The notes under the pieces were generated by a model. It was not told the DNA's origin. It worked only from the letters and a program-made list of their open reading frames with translations, and searched no databases. A stretch of DNA of 64,000 bases, from positions 186,001 to 250,000 of the forward strand of contig JAJSPD010000063.1 of NCBI GenBank assembly GCA_021307315.1, read 5' to 3'. Origin of the DNA: Bisporella sp. PMI_857. Its lineage: Eukaryota > Ascomycota > Leotiomycetes > Helotiales > Helotiaceae. This document shows positions 19,971 to 31,453 of this stretch, piece by piece (position 1 is the first letter of the stretch; each line of letters starts with the position of its first letter). The position numbers and the translations under genes were made by a program.

Positions 19971-21365
19971 TTTACTTGAAGGCTTACTCTTGCTTGTATT
20001 TAGAGAAGCTTTGGTATACCAGTATTTAATTCCCCTCTCCGGGCTATGACCTCGCTAGTACTAGTTTTGGTGGTTCATTCTTCTGATCACATCTAAATTA
20101 TGTTCTAAAGGTCGCCGAGGGAGCGGCTCCGCGATATAAAATAGGATAGGGTCAAGGGGCTGGAAAAGCGGGCAATCATTCGGCAAGTTGAGAGAAGGAA
20201 ATAGATATAAAATAAGCTTATCCAAAGATCTTTGAGAACAATAAAAGTCTACTTTGCTAAGCAGTGCATATAGGTTTCAAGGGTGGCATGGATATGCTGT
20301 AAAACCACATGACAATGATGCACCACCTAGGGAAGGTCTCCGCTCCCTAATTTTCATATCCTTACCCTTACATCCAAGGACCGAGACAGCTAACAGTATT
20401 CACAGAGGCCCTTATATGCCGACAACGTGCGCTATTCTCTTATCACTGCTGCCGAATACTTACCATGCAAAAATCAACCATCCACCGAACCCAGCTTTGG
20501 CGCTTTGCATTGGGCTAAGAAGCAAGAAACCCAGAACATCACGGAGGATCAACGCCTATAAATAAATGCACAAAATCGGAGAGGCTCTCCTTGGGCCGGG
20601 GTATCGTGACACACGACCGCGCGTTATTACGCTCTACCTGTCGCAAGGAAAGTGAGGAAACGAGAACTGTGGGGTGCTGTAGAAGAAGGGCCCCGAGGAG
20701 ACAATTAGGTAGAGTGTACTAGAGTAGTCTTGTTAGGAAGAATATTTTGTTTTCTCACGGACTAAGAAGGTGCATATGGGCATTTATTGGTGGCATTTGA
20801 TGCGGGTTGTGGTCGCCTGAAAATGTCAGGCTGAGGACCAGACAGCAGGCGCAAAGTGGTTGAACATAGTCAAAGTAACTATCTCAAAACCCAAGATCAT
20901 AGCTTACAACAATGCCAATTTTTGAATGTATGCTTCAGCTTCGAGGAAGATATTGGACAAATGCCCGCGGTGGATTCAGATGCTGAGTTTCCGTTTATTT
21001 TATCTACAATTATTCAACTCCCATGGTCTTCTCTTTGCCTTGTGCTCTGGCAACCCCCCATGATATAATGATGCAACGCATAAAGTCAAGAGCAAAAAAC
21101 GATCATGGTATTGGAAACGCAGCAAAAAAGCAGAGCAAACAGCAGGAGCATCGGGAAAAAAGTAACTCGCAAAAAGAATCTGTAAGACCAACGACGCAAA
21201 GCTGCCGCTACCGTTTCCCCCACATTAACAGTTAAAGATAGCCCAACTTTACGGTCAATATCATACAATTCGAATGCTCCTCATTTCCTGGAGATCCGAC
21301 CACCCGAGGTATTACATCGTCGCTACGCTCCTCCCAGGACCCTTTTTTGTATGAAGGTGATGTAT
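19971..21365. other. Intergenic region
   Basis: About 1.4 kb without a recognisable gene. ORFs near 20254-20565 and 20856-21235 show no domain or family resemblance. The right end contains the 3' flank of the CBM48-type protein gene. Confidence 0.5.
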
Positions 21366-23889
21366 TTACTCCTTCTTCTTGTCAGAAAGCTTAGCCTTCA
21401 ACTTTCCAAAGAATCCACTGGCACGGTTCTTCTTTTTCTTCTCAGCAGTGGCCGGGCTATCGGCAGCCTTGCTGCTTCCTGGTGTTACGGGTGCTCCGGA
21501 TGAGGGCTTGGCTGGTGTAACAGGATCGGTAGAGCCGGACGCAACGCCAGTGGTAGCTTCAGGTGCGGTCTGCGTATGAGTACCAGGAACAGTGCCTGGA
21601 GAGACGTCACGAGATTCTGGCTTAGCTGGTGTGCTTGGTGCAGCAAGCTTTGCTTCTGATGGCTTTGGCTCAGACTCTTTGGCTGGGGTTGCTGGTTTGG
21701 GCGCAGGTTCACCTGTTGATGTCTCTGGCTTAATTTCCTTCAATAATTCCGCCTCCACAACCTTCTTCTCCAATACAGCTTCTTCGTTTGCGGCAGCTTC
21801 TGGGGCTTGGCCTGCTTCAGTGAGCGACTCCTTCACGATCAATGGTGTATCCTTGGCGGTTTCTGCCGGTGCAGCTGTCGTGGCTGAGCTCTTGTTGTTG
21901 ATGTCGTTGATGGAGTTCTGAATAGATGTTGGCAATATCGAGGTCACTGACTCAGGGAGTTTGCTTGCAGCGCCTTGTGCGTAAGCAACCGCTGCGCCTC
22001 CAATCGCAGCAGCAGCACCACCAACTCCAGCCGCGGTCTCAGCAGGTGAGGTTGCCTTTTCGCTCTTGTCTGGAGTGTCCTTTCCAGCCGTGCCTTCTGA
22101 GGTAGTTGGCGCGACTGGGACCTCTTTGAGCAGCTCTTTCTCGACGGTACTCTTCTCCTTGACCTCTTCTGGAACTCCACTGGCCTCTGCATCTACACCG
22201 GCCTCTGCCTGGCTTTCCTTGACAACCTCAGGCACCTTTGACGACTCAAGAGGGACTGCACCTGCAAGTGCAGCTGTAGTGCTGTTGGCACCGCTAGACT
22301 GCACAAACGGACTGGCGTCAGAGGATCCGCCTGGCCCGCCGATTGGTAAGCTTGATTCAGGGATGAGGTTTTTTGAGACGGGAGGTAGATCGAAAACTCC
22401 TGTTCCCTTTTCATCCCTCTCAGCTTCAGGAGTGACGACGTTGGGAAGTATAGGCGCAGTGCCAAGACCACCGCTCTTCTCATACGACTCTTTATCGGTG
22501 CGAACACCGGAGTGAATCGTGTTCTCTGTTAGGAGGCTTGAATGAGGCGGCTTCTCTCCAGGAGCAGTTTTGACAGGGTTAACTCCACCAGGAAAAGCTG
22601 GAAGAGGCGAAACACTAAAAGTAGGTTCTTCGGACTCACCCTTCGCTTTGTCTGCAGCAACTAGCTCAGGGTCATCATGAACGCCTGATGTGACGGTGTT
22701 GGAAGTGAATGTGTTTGAGTCAGGAACCTTCTCCCCAGGGGCAAGCTTGATAGGGTTGGCGGCGCCATCTGTAGCGGGTAATGGGCTTACTGAGAATTCG
22801 CCAGTTTCGAGTCCGGGAGTCTCGGGGAAAGAGCCAGGCAAGTCAGAAGAACCCTTCTTTTCTAGCGGCACTTCTCCTGCTAAGGCGGTGGTTGTTGAAC
22901 CGGGAGCGACGCTACCGGACATAATTCCTGCAGTATCGGGAGTGGGCTTGACAATGCGATCAGTGGTAAGTACGTTGTTCAGATTTCCGGAAGCGTCGTT
23001 CTCTTGAGGTGCGGTGTGATCTGTGACCCAGCTTCCGTCGACGACAAACTACCGGGGTATTAGTGACAAGCTAACGTTTCCAATGATTTGTTATATTTCT
23101 ATATGGAACAAAAGAGAAAAAAGAAACAAAATCGGAGTGGCGTGCCGTCTTGTCTTAAGTGATCAAGCTGCTTAACGGGCTGATAGCGGGGTTCAACGTA
23201 AACCTTGGTATGCCCTGTCTGATGACCCTGGAAGCGCCTCAATTCCAACTCTGAAGGTTCACCGCTCCACAGGTACCTTAATTAGGCCACAGGCACTGAA
23301 AACGCGTCATAACTGTCCATTGGATTGCTGTGCAGGGACCAGAACCAGCACCGCCCCGTTGGGAGCAAAAGCATTCACAAGTGACGCATTGTCGTGCAAG
23401 GGGTGAGATTTTTACAACAGCCGCTCAGTACATTCCACTTGGCAGCACGCAGACTGTAAGACCATAGACATGGCTCGAAGCGAATAGAATAGATGTGAAA
23501 ATCTGGAAGCGAACTCATCTAGTCTCTCTTGTCTTGCACGCACCTTGTAGTATATTTTTTCGTCTGCGCTCTTGAGTGTGACGTTCTTGGAGAAGCTATC
23601 GCCTTGCTTCTCCAACTTCTCGCTCTTCGACCAGCCATCAAACGTCCCAGTGACATAGACCTCCTCGGCGGGGTGATCCCTAGAAGAAGACGCTTCGTTA
23701 GCTAACGATTATGTATAGACAGATGGATGTCTTGGGCCCGAATTAGCGGCTACAGAATGCGATAGAACGCATAGAAAGGAAGCGACTCCGACAGAGTAGG
23801 CCAGACGATCCGCCGAAGCAATGCGCGGGGACGACGGTGACAGAACACAGGAATTTCCAGGCTTACCACTTGAATACGAAGCTACCCAT
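21366..23889 (-). CDS. AMPK-type glycogen-binding (CBM48-like) domain protein with long low-complexity tail
   Basis: Three exons (23889-23867, 23679-23544, 23048-21366) give 613 residues. The N-terminal 85 or so form an AMPK1_CBM domain: MGSFVFKW, then HPAEEVYVTGTFDGWS, KIYYKFVVDGSWVTD and NLNNVL. The same architecture occurs in yeast Mdg1/Crp1, which have been linked to pheromone signalling and cruciform DNA binding. The remaining 520 residues are rich in Ala, Pro, Glu, Ser and Thr, with internal repeats around FSVSPLPA and KxAPGEK, and end in a basic GFFGKLKAKLSDKKKE. The tail is probably disordered. The exact role is unknown. It is a single-copy-looking housekeeping neighbour, not part of the peptide cluster. 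Confidence 0.85.
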
Positions 23890-26151
23890 TTTGATTTTGA
23901 AATGTCTTGAGAAGAGGTCGATGTGTTGACCAAGTGCGCTTTTTGGTAATTAGGATTCAGATTTCGAAGAATTGAGCTTGTATTGAACTTGAATGGGATC
24001 TCAGATGGCGAGTGCGATCGGAGGAGGTAGCTGAGCTGATGTTGAGGACAAGTCGTATGCGAAAGTTTCGGTGGGATTCTATGAGGAATCGATGACGATC
24101 GTAAGAATGTGACAGATCGTGGGGTATCACTCTGCGAAGCAGTTGTTAGTGATTGGCGACTGCGGTTGTTCGCAAAGTAGGGAGGATAAGTATGCGATTG
24201 AGAGGGAATTGGAACTCACAGCAATAATTGATTGTGTGTGCAATGGGTGGGTACGGGGTTTGTTGCAATTGATGCTTGCAGATGGAGTTGGTGGTTGGTG
24301 GTGGTGGAGGAAAATGAAGGTGGCGGGTGTTCGCGCTAGGATAAAGCAGAGAGCTCTCTTCTCTCTCTCTTATCTCTTTTTTTTTCTCTCCAGCTTAAGC
24401 TCCCCTGTAATTTGGGAGGTCCGGACCATCGAACTCGGCTGTTTCAACTTTTGACTACATAAATAAGTTTAACTACTACTGATTGATGTTTTGATAGACA
24501 CAAGGTCCCTACCCATATATTACTACACACTCAATAGTTTGTCTACGTTTCCTCTTTGCTAGAAAAAGCAATACACATAAACCGCATCAACGTTTTAGGT
24601 GGAAGCCTGAGGGACAGGTTGACGAATGCATGCCACCCTCGGCGCAGGTATATGACGTTTGTTGGGGCAGGGTCAGAGCTTCAGTCAACAGCAAAACCTC
24701 ATTGGCATATTCTCCCCCCCCCCCCCCAACCTTTCGTACAAAGAAACTGATCCCTATCATGTCGCATCTGCAGCGTAGACGTATGTTTTATACAGGTATA
24801 GCTTAGCATAGTCTTGTAGGAAGTCACTATGAGGCTGGATGGGTTTAGGTCTGGGATTTTAATGTTAGATATTAGGCTTGGCTTAGGCTTCATTTCCACT
24901 TTGCCCCATATGGTGATACACGACTAACATCATCTGAAAAACCAGCCATTCGGGCGGGAAAGGAGATCTGGTTTATCTATCATTTCGTCTCCCGAGACAG
25001 TGTTGACCTGCAAGACAATTGACTCGGAGAGAAGCTGAAATACATACACTCTTTGTTGTGCGACGTTTAGGGTAATTTTCGTCTTGAAGCATTATTTTCT
25101 TTTCAAAAATCCCTACATCACTATTAATATAGTTTTCTGCTTTGCACTGAAAGCATATCTCAATCGATCATCTGGCCTTGAAGGCCGTCGATATTGCCGG
25201 GCGACGTGACTATCTCTTTGTGCCTAATCCAGCATTCTTCAGTCTTGAATTCACCTGCGGCCTCCCTCCCTTTACCAAGCAGCACCAGTCTGCTAGAGCG
25301 CCGCCGCATAGCAGACGCCACGGAACCAGCTGTACAATCTCAGGAAACGTTTACTCCATGCGCAGGCAGGAGTAAGCTTCTTCAGCCTCTGGGAAGTGCT
25401 TGCGAACTGGCCATCCAACACATTCTGTAAGTCATTACTCGACTTGCAATATATCGGCTGGGTCGGGTCTTGGGTTAGCCGCCGATAAGTGTGCATATTA
25501 TTTAAGGATTGTAAGGACGAACGGTCAAGCATAGGTAATGATTAGTTTCGTTGGCACTGTGATAATGGCTGCTGACTGCTTTGCCGTGTTCCTCCCAGAG
25601 ATTTTGAAAAGATTTAATTGCTTCTAGACGGCTTCTAGAAGACTTAGCGGAAGATTCCAAAGCTTCGATCGCCGCTTCCATCCAATCCCGAAGCTCGTCC
25701 TGCGTACTGCGACCACTCTCTGAGAAAAAGCACTGTCCACCATTTGCCCTTGTTCCCCCTCCCCACGTCCAACTACCCAAGTACACTCAACTCTTAGCGA
25801 AATCTTTCCCCTCCCCTCATCGAGACAGCTTCCCACATCCACATCCACATCCACATCCACATCCTGTCAATCAATCAATCCTTCGCCACACCACCCTCGC
25901 CTTTTCATACCAGCTATCATCAGTAAACAACAAAAAACAAACAAAAAACAATAGAACAGGCAGGCCTCCAGCTGGTAATTCATCGCCCATCACCCCTCAT
26001 AGCAAAGTAAGTCCTGCGTTACCTCGGGAAGCATCAGTGGTGGATCAAACTATCCCTGAATCATTCACTGATTAGCATACTAGTGATATAATACCTCACA
26101 CGCAGCATCCCTGGGACCATTCAATTAGCGCTACAAACGACCAAGTTTCGA
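23890..26151. other. Divergent intergenic region with low-complexity tracts
   Basis: About 2.3 kb lie between the starts of the CBM-domain gene and the PKA subunit gene. Contents include a CT-rich tract (24355-24395), a C homopolymer (about 24713-24727) and a short CATCCA tandem repeat (about 25838-25863). It probably holds two long 5' leaders and promoters. The minus-strand ORF at 25502-25860 is a by-product of the repeat. No gene is seen. Confidence 0.5.
25838..25863. repeat. CATCCA microsatellite
   Basis: About four tandem CATCCA hexamers sit in the leader/promoter region upstream of the PKA regulatory subunit gene. Confidence 0.75.
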
Positions 26152-27553
26152 ATGTCCCTCCCACTTGCATATACAAACGAGATTGAGTTATTAAAGAGTG
26201 CTATCATCAAGGCACAGCCTACAGATATCCTTCAGTTCTGTGCCAACCACTTCAATCAACGTCTCGAATTCGAGCGAACACTCTCCTTATCCAAATCAAC
26301 AAGCAATCCCACAAAACAAGCCATGTCGGGCAGCACATTCCCAGGCCGTCCAGGCGCAAGCTTCAATCCCTTCGGCGTCCAACCTGGAGGGGCTGACATA
26401 CTAGGCTCTAGCCCGGGAGCTATCCATAAGGTGACGGAAGAAGATGAGAATGATACAATTACCTCGCCTACAACCCCAAGCTTCAGTTTCAAAGACAACG
26501 CCACATTTGGGGCTTTTGGAGGAGACGCTGCCGGAGGACCGCCGTCATCGTGGAAGGCTCCAAGTGGGGAAGGTTTTCCAGCACATTATGGGATGGGACG
26601 ACGTACGTCTGTTTCCGCAGAGTCATTGAACCCAACCGCTGCCTCGAACGATAACTGGACTCCACCGTTCCACCAAAAGACACCAGAACAACTTGAGCGG
26701 CTGAAGAATTCAATCTCCAACAATTTCCTTTTCAGTCATTTGGATGATGAACAAAGCAATCAGGTACTCGGTGCATTAGTAGAGAAACCTATTCCAGCCA
26801 AGGGTATTAAGGTACGTTTACGGAATTATCTTGACGAAGCTGTATTGACCATAATACCAGGTCATCACTCAAGGAGATCAAGGAGATTTCTTTTACGTAG
26901 TGGAGAAGGGAACTTTTGATGTTTACAAGCACGAAGCTGGTTCTTTACAACCGGGGCTTGATGGACTTGGCGATAAGGTTGCCACAATTGAGCCTGGTGG
27001 ATCTTTTGGAGAGTTGGCTCTCATGTATGGAGCTCCCAGAGCTGCGACCGTCATGTCTGCGGAAAGTGGAAGCACTCTCTGGGCACTTGACCGTATCACA
27101 TTCCGTCGCATCCTCATGGACTCCACCTTCCAACGCCGCCGTCTGTACGAAAGCTTCCTTGAAGAGGTTCCACTTTTATCAACATTAGATAAGTACGAAA
27201 GATCAAAGGTTGCCGATGCCTTGGAGACTCAAAAGTATCCTGCCGGAACAACAATTATCAAAGAGGGTGATGCTGGCGAGGCATTCTATCTTCTAGAGAG
27301 CGGTGAAGCCGAGGCGTACAAGGCTGGCACAGAAAATGCTGTGATGTACTATAAAAAGGGCGATTATTTTGGAGAGTTAGCCTTGTTGAATGACGCCCCA
27401 AGAGCTGCAAGCGTGATTAGCAAGACGGAAGTCAAGGTCGCCACTCTCGGAAAAGATGGTTTCCAAAGACTGCTCGGGCCGGTGGAGAGTATCATGAGAA
27501 GAACGAAATACGAGACCGGAGTCGAGGATATTGACCCTTTGCAAAAGAAGTGA
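26152..27553 (+). CDS. pkaR: cAMP-dependent protein kinase regulatory subunit
   Basis: Two exons (26152-26811 and 26861-27553, intron 49 bp) give 450 residues. The N terminus (YTNEIELLKSAIIKAQPTDILQF) is the RII-like dimerisation/docking segment. GRRTSVSAES near residue 150 is the inhibitor site that occupies the catalytic subunit and can be phosphorylated. Two cyclic-nucleotide-binding domains follow, each with its phosphate-binding cassette: FGELALMYGAPRAATV and FGELALLNDAPRAASV. It holds PKA inactive until cAMP binds and so links nutrient and stress sensing to growth and metabolism. All key residues look intact. It is a single housekeeping gene. Confidence 0.96.
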
Positions 27554-28046
27554 GCTGATGAATGATGGAGGCATGCTGGGGAAATTAAGTTTGTTCAGCT
27601 TCAGGCGTTCAGGGTTATCTTTCGTTTGTTACTGGAGAAATTTGGCTTTGAGAAGCTCGATACCTACTTTTTCGCGTGGGTGCGAAAAACAGACTGAGAT
27701 TACCCTTATTCAAGGCTGTACTCAATAGCGACGCGACCCTTAGATTCTCTTCCCTACAGTCCTCCCACTTATTATAGCCATGGCAATGAAACCCTCAACT
27801 GATTAATTTTAGGCTCTGTGAAGCATTGGTAACCAGGTTCATTGTAGTTAACACAATGAGATATTTGTGAGTTCTCACATATTTGTCTCTACTATTTATG
27901 CCTTAGCTAGTTTTCGTCTATACCACATGGCGTTTCTGGGTTGTGGTCCGCTGTCCCTTATCATAACATATCCCAGTCTGTACCGGGTTTTCCAATATCG
28001 TTCCTCAGCGGGGATGGCTTTATCCACATCAACTTTCGTCTCACGC
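27554..28046. other. Convergent intergenic region
   Basis: 493 bp lie between the 3' ends of the PKA regulatory subunit and SPF27 genes. No gene is seen. The plus-strand ORFs that begin here run through the antisense of SPF27. Confidence 0.55.
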
Positions 28047-28730
28047 TCACCGCACGCCCTCTCGTCTCCTCTCCAAAACCTCCCTCCTTACCCCCTCCGC
28101 AGCAACCTCAACCTCCAGCACCTTCCCGACGCCTCTCTTCCACCCCTCTTGGAGACCCCTCATCTCGCCCGCCACATTCTGCTGCGCGCCTTGCCTCTCC
28201 ACCACAACCCGGTCGATCTCCTCCTTCCTCTGCTTCAGCTCGCTTTCTATCGCCCTAAGCTCATCCTCGAGCACCGAATTACTTATCAGCCAACCGTTCT
28301 TCCCAAACTCATCCAGCAAATGCAGGTTCGTCTCCCGCCCCCTCAGGTACGTCAGATTCGTGTAGGCCTTCCGTAACACGCTCCGCCACTCCTCCTCCTC
28401 CCCCTCCTCCCCTTCCTCGTCGGCGCCCGCTTTCGCCTTCCCGCGGCCCTTCTTCCTCTTCTTCTTCTCGGCTGGCGGGTCGAGCTCCTCGTACCGCTTC
28501 GCGTCGATGGCTTGTAGCTTTTCGCCGCGCGAGATCCGCGATAGCTCGGCTTGCATGTACGGCGAGGGGTTCTGCGGTGGGAGATCGGGAAGGGAGGGGT
28601 GTGTTAGGGGTTCGGAGGGTTGTGCGAGCGAAAGTTCGGCGTCGATGAGCGATTGTGCTGCGCTGCGTTCAAGTGCGGTGGGCTCGCTGTCGATGTAGGG
28701 GAGGGATTCGATTGCTGTTGTTGAGGACAT
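28047..28730 (-). CDS. Pre-mRNA-splicing factor SPF27 (BCAS2/Cwf7 family)
   Basis: An intronless 227-residue protein from the ATG at 28730; an upstream in-frame extension to 28982 lacks family character. It begins with the family signature LPYIDSEPT followed by a helical LERSAAQSLIDAELS. The middle holds a Lys/Glu-rich acidic stretch (EKKKRKKGRGKAK then EEGEEGEEEE). The C-terminal half is coiled coil (ELRAIESELKQRKEEIDRVV). BCAS2/SPF27 is a core subunit of the Prp19 (NineTeen) complex of the spliceosome. It is divergent from DUG1 with 273 bp between starts. Confidence 0.9.
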   Translation of the reverse strand: MSSTTAIESLPYIDSEPTALERSAAQSLIDAELSLAQPSEPLTHPSLPDLPPQNPSPYMQAELSRISRGEKLQAIDAKRYEELDPPAEKKKRKKGRGKAKAGADEEGEEGEEEEWRSVLRKAYTNLTYLRGRETNLHLLDEFGKNGWLISNSVLEDELRAIESELKQRKEEIDRVVVERQGAQQNVAGEMRGLQEGWKRGVGKVLEVEVAAEGVRREVLERRREGVR

Positions 28731-29003
28731 TGTGAGCTTGTCTCGGCGGGTGCTTGAGAGTATGGGATGGGGGGTGCAATAGGGTTGTTTGGTGGTATTG
28801 GATTGGCTTGAATCAGAGGACAAGGTCAACAAGGCTGAAATATTTTGGACTGCAGGGATCCGGTAGCTTGCAAGCTTGACTAGGCTAGGCCTGAACAAGG
28901 AAAGTATAGCCGTTGGTAGCCGCTCACGTGCGAAAGCTCCAACGCCCCACCTAGACGAGATGACCCCTCCCTCCTGCCCCATTAGCCTAGTTTGTGTTCC
29001 TTG

Positions 29004-30664
29004 ATGTCCTGCTCAAGAGTCTTTAGACAGACTTCATTCCTTTCTCAATTCTTTCCACCTTCGAAGTATCTTTTCAGGCCTCAGATATCTCAATCAGTTC
29101 TCTCCAGAGCAGGATCTTCTCCTCAAATTCAACGAACCTACCTCACCGAAGCTATTCGCACTCATCAAGCTCGAAAGTCCAAGATGGCTCCGCAGCTAGA
29201 TAGCTTCTTCAAGCAGGTGGATGACATGAGCGACCACTTCATCGAGCGTCTCCGCGCCGCAGTTGCTATCCCCTCCGTCTCCGCCGACGACGAGCGCCGT
29301 CCTGACGTCTTCCGTATGGGCGACTTCCTCTATGACCAACTCATCGCCCTCGGTGCCTCTGCCGAGAAGCGCGCTCTAGGAAAACAGCCTGGCAGAGAAC
29401 ATCTCGAGCTCCCTCCCGTCATTGTAGGACGCTACGGCAACGACCCCAAGAAGCGCACGATACTGGTGTATGGTCATTATGATGTGCAGCCTGCGCTGAA
29501 GGAGGACGGCTGGGCGACGGAGCCCTTTGATCTAACCGTTGACGACAAGGGACGTATGTTTGGGCGCGGGAGCACAGATGACAAAGGGCCGGTGCTGGGC
29601 TGGTTGAATGCTATTGAGGCCCATCAAAAGATCGGGGTTGAGTTTCCGGTCAATTTGCTCATGTGCTTTGAAGGCATGGAGGAGTTCGGGTCTGAGGGAT
29701 TGGATGATTTCATTCTGGCGGAGGCAGACAAGTATTTCAAGGACGCAGACGCGGTTTGCATATCCGATAACTACTGGCTGGGGACTGAGAAACCGTGCTT
29801 GACATATGGTTTGAGAGGCTGCAGTTATTATTCCATTGAGATTTCAGGTCCAGGACAGGATCTCCACAGTGGCGTATTTGGTGGCACAGCTCAAGAACCC
29901 ATGACGGACTTAGTGCGCGTCCTCGCCAGTCTCGTCGACACAGATGGGAAGATCCAAATTCCAGGCCTAGCCGAGCTAGTAGCTCCACTTACTGAGGAAG
30001 AGAAATCCCTCTATGGCGACATCGCATTCACAATGGATAACCTCCACGAATCCCTCGGCAGCAAAACAACCATCTACTCTGATAAAGAGAGCACACTTAT
30101 GGCCCGATGGCGCTACCCCTCCCTCTCCGTCCACGGCATCGAAGGTGCGTTTTACCAACCAGGTGCTAAGACTGTCATTCCTGCCAAGGTCATTGGCAAG
30201 TTCTCTATTCGTACCGTGCCCAACATGGAGCTTGGTGATGTCGACAGACTTGTATATAAATACGTGGATGAGCAGTTCGCGAAGCTGAAAAGCAAAAATT
30301 CATTAAAGACGACTCTGCAGCACAGTGGGAAATGGTGGGTTGCTAGCCCAAACCATTGGAACTTCTCCGCGGCTGGGAAGGCCGTGGAGAGGGTTTGGGG
30401 TGTGAAGCCCGATCTGACACGCGAGGGTGGAAGGCAAGTTTCTATTCTTCTTACACATCGCATGATCTACTAACAAGGAACAGTATTCCAGTAACATTAA
30501 CCTTTGAGCAAGCAACCAAGAAGAACGTACTCCTACTTCCAATGGGCAGCTCAACAGACGCAGCACACTCGATCAACGAGAAATTGGATAAGAAGAATTA
30601 CATCGAGGGTATCAAGCTACTTGGTGCTTACCTGCATTATGTGGCCGAGGAGAAGATTGATTAG
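29004..30664 (+). CDS. DUG1: Cys-Gly metallodipeptidase (M20 family, DUG1-type)
   Basis: Two exons (29004-30433 and 30484-30664) encode up to 536 residues; starting at the internal ATG at 29184 gives 476, close to yeast Dug1 (481). M20 metal-site motifs are [32 protein letters not shown] and ISDNYW, with HSGVFGG in the lid/dimerisation domain and REGGSIPVT plus [11 protein letters not shown] at the end. The enzyme hydrolyses Cys-Gly during glutathione turnover. The intron begins GC rather than GT (AG|GCAAGT) and ends CAG; only this splice restores the REGGSIPVT motif. Residues 1-60 of the long form are Arg/Ser/Gln-rich and lack acids, like a mitochondrial presequence. Confidence 0.94.
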
Positions 30665-31453
30665 AAGGATGAACTTCAAGGCCACTAAAAGAACAAGATA
30701 GGATAGGATAGCGTAATACCAATAATTTCTATCCAACTCCGCACTCATCTCAATACCACTTCATGGTCAGAATAACTAGAAATCTCCCCTAACGCCATGC
30801 TCTACCAAAGGTTTTAACAAAAATCGACCAGGAAAGAACGATAATTTGCGTGCCGGGGTATCCTCAACGCAACGAGCTGTAGCTGGTTATATTCAACCTC
30901 CTCACCCAACACCTCTAAAGTCGATGCTCGCAACCGAATTCCAGCAATCTACCAAGGTAAAAACGCAACCGAACTTGTGCTCATTTCATGTTGCAAGTCA
31001 TACATGGCCGCTAAAATCCGTTAAGGTCCATGAGAAGGTTTTAGAGCACCAGCTATTTCCAGTTACAACGAGTTTCCGCCTTTCAAATCAGGCTGTGTTT
31101 GAGTGAGAAAACGGCATTTCTAGGATTTAGAAGGAGCATGTTGTGGTTGGTAATGCTCAAGAGAAATCGCTTGCCGCAATTTGGAGGACAGCCGCTTCTT
31201 TCTCATCTCTACCATGCACCTCTTTTTACCTAAGAGTCGGAATCGGCGATTCAAAGCATAAGACAGCTGAATAAACGGTATGACATTGGCCGCGGCACAA
31301 TTTATGGGAGCAAGGATGTCAACATAGCCTTCAGCCTTGCATGAGCAACTTCTCCAGGCGCTCCAGGCTTTTTGCAAATGTTTTAACGCACAGTTCCCTC
31401 TTACTTTTAATGAAGGAAATTGAAAGACTTCGAATATATCATCATTGCCCCCA
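30665..31453. other. Intergenic region
   Basis: About 790 bp with no recognised gene. A 132-codon minus-strand ORF (31120-31518) overlaps the first exon of the next gene and resembles no family. Confidence 0.5.

Noticed and set aside
23100..24120. CRISPR-like or regular repeat arrays
   Set aside because: None seen here or elsewhere; the genome is eukaryotic and only simple microsatellites occur.
25502..25860. Minus-strand ORFs upstream of pkaR
   Set aside because: They read through a CATCCA microsatellite and lie in the promoter/leader of the PKA subunit gene; no domain.
27867..28376. Plus-strand ORFs rich in Pro/Leu
   Set aside because: Antisense of the clear SPF27 coding region.
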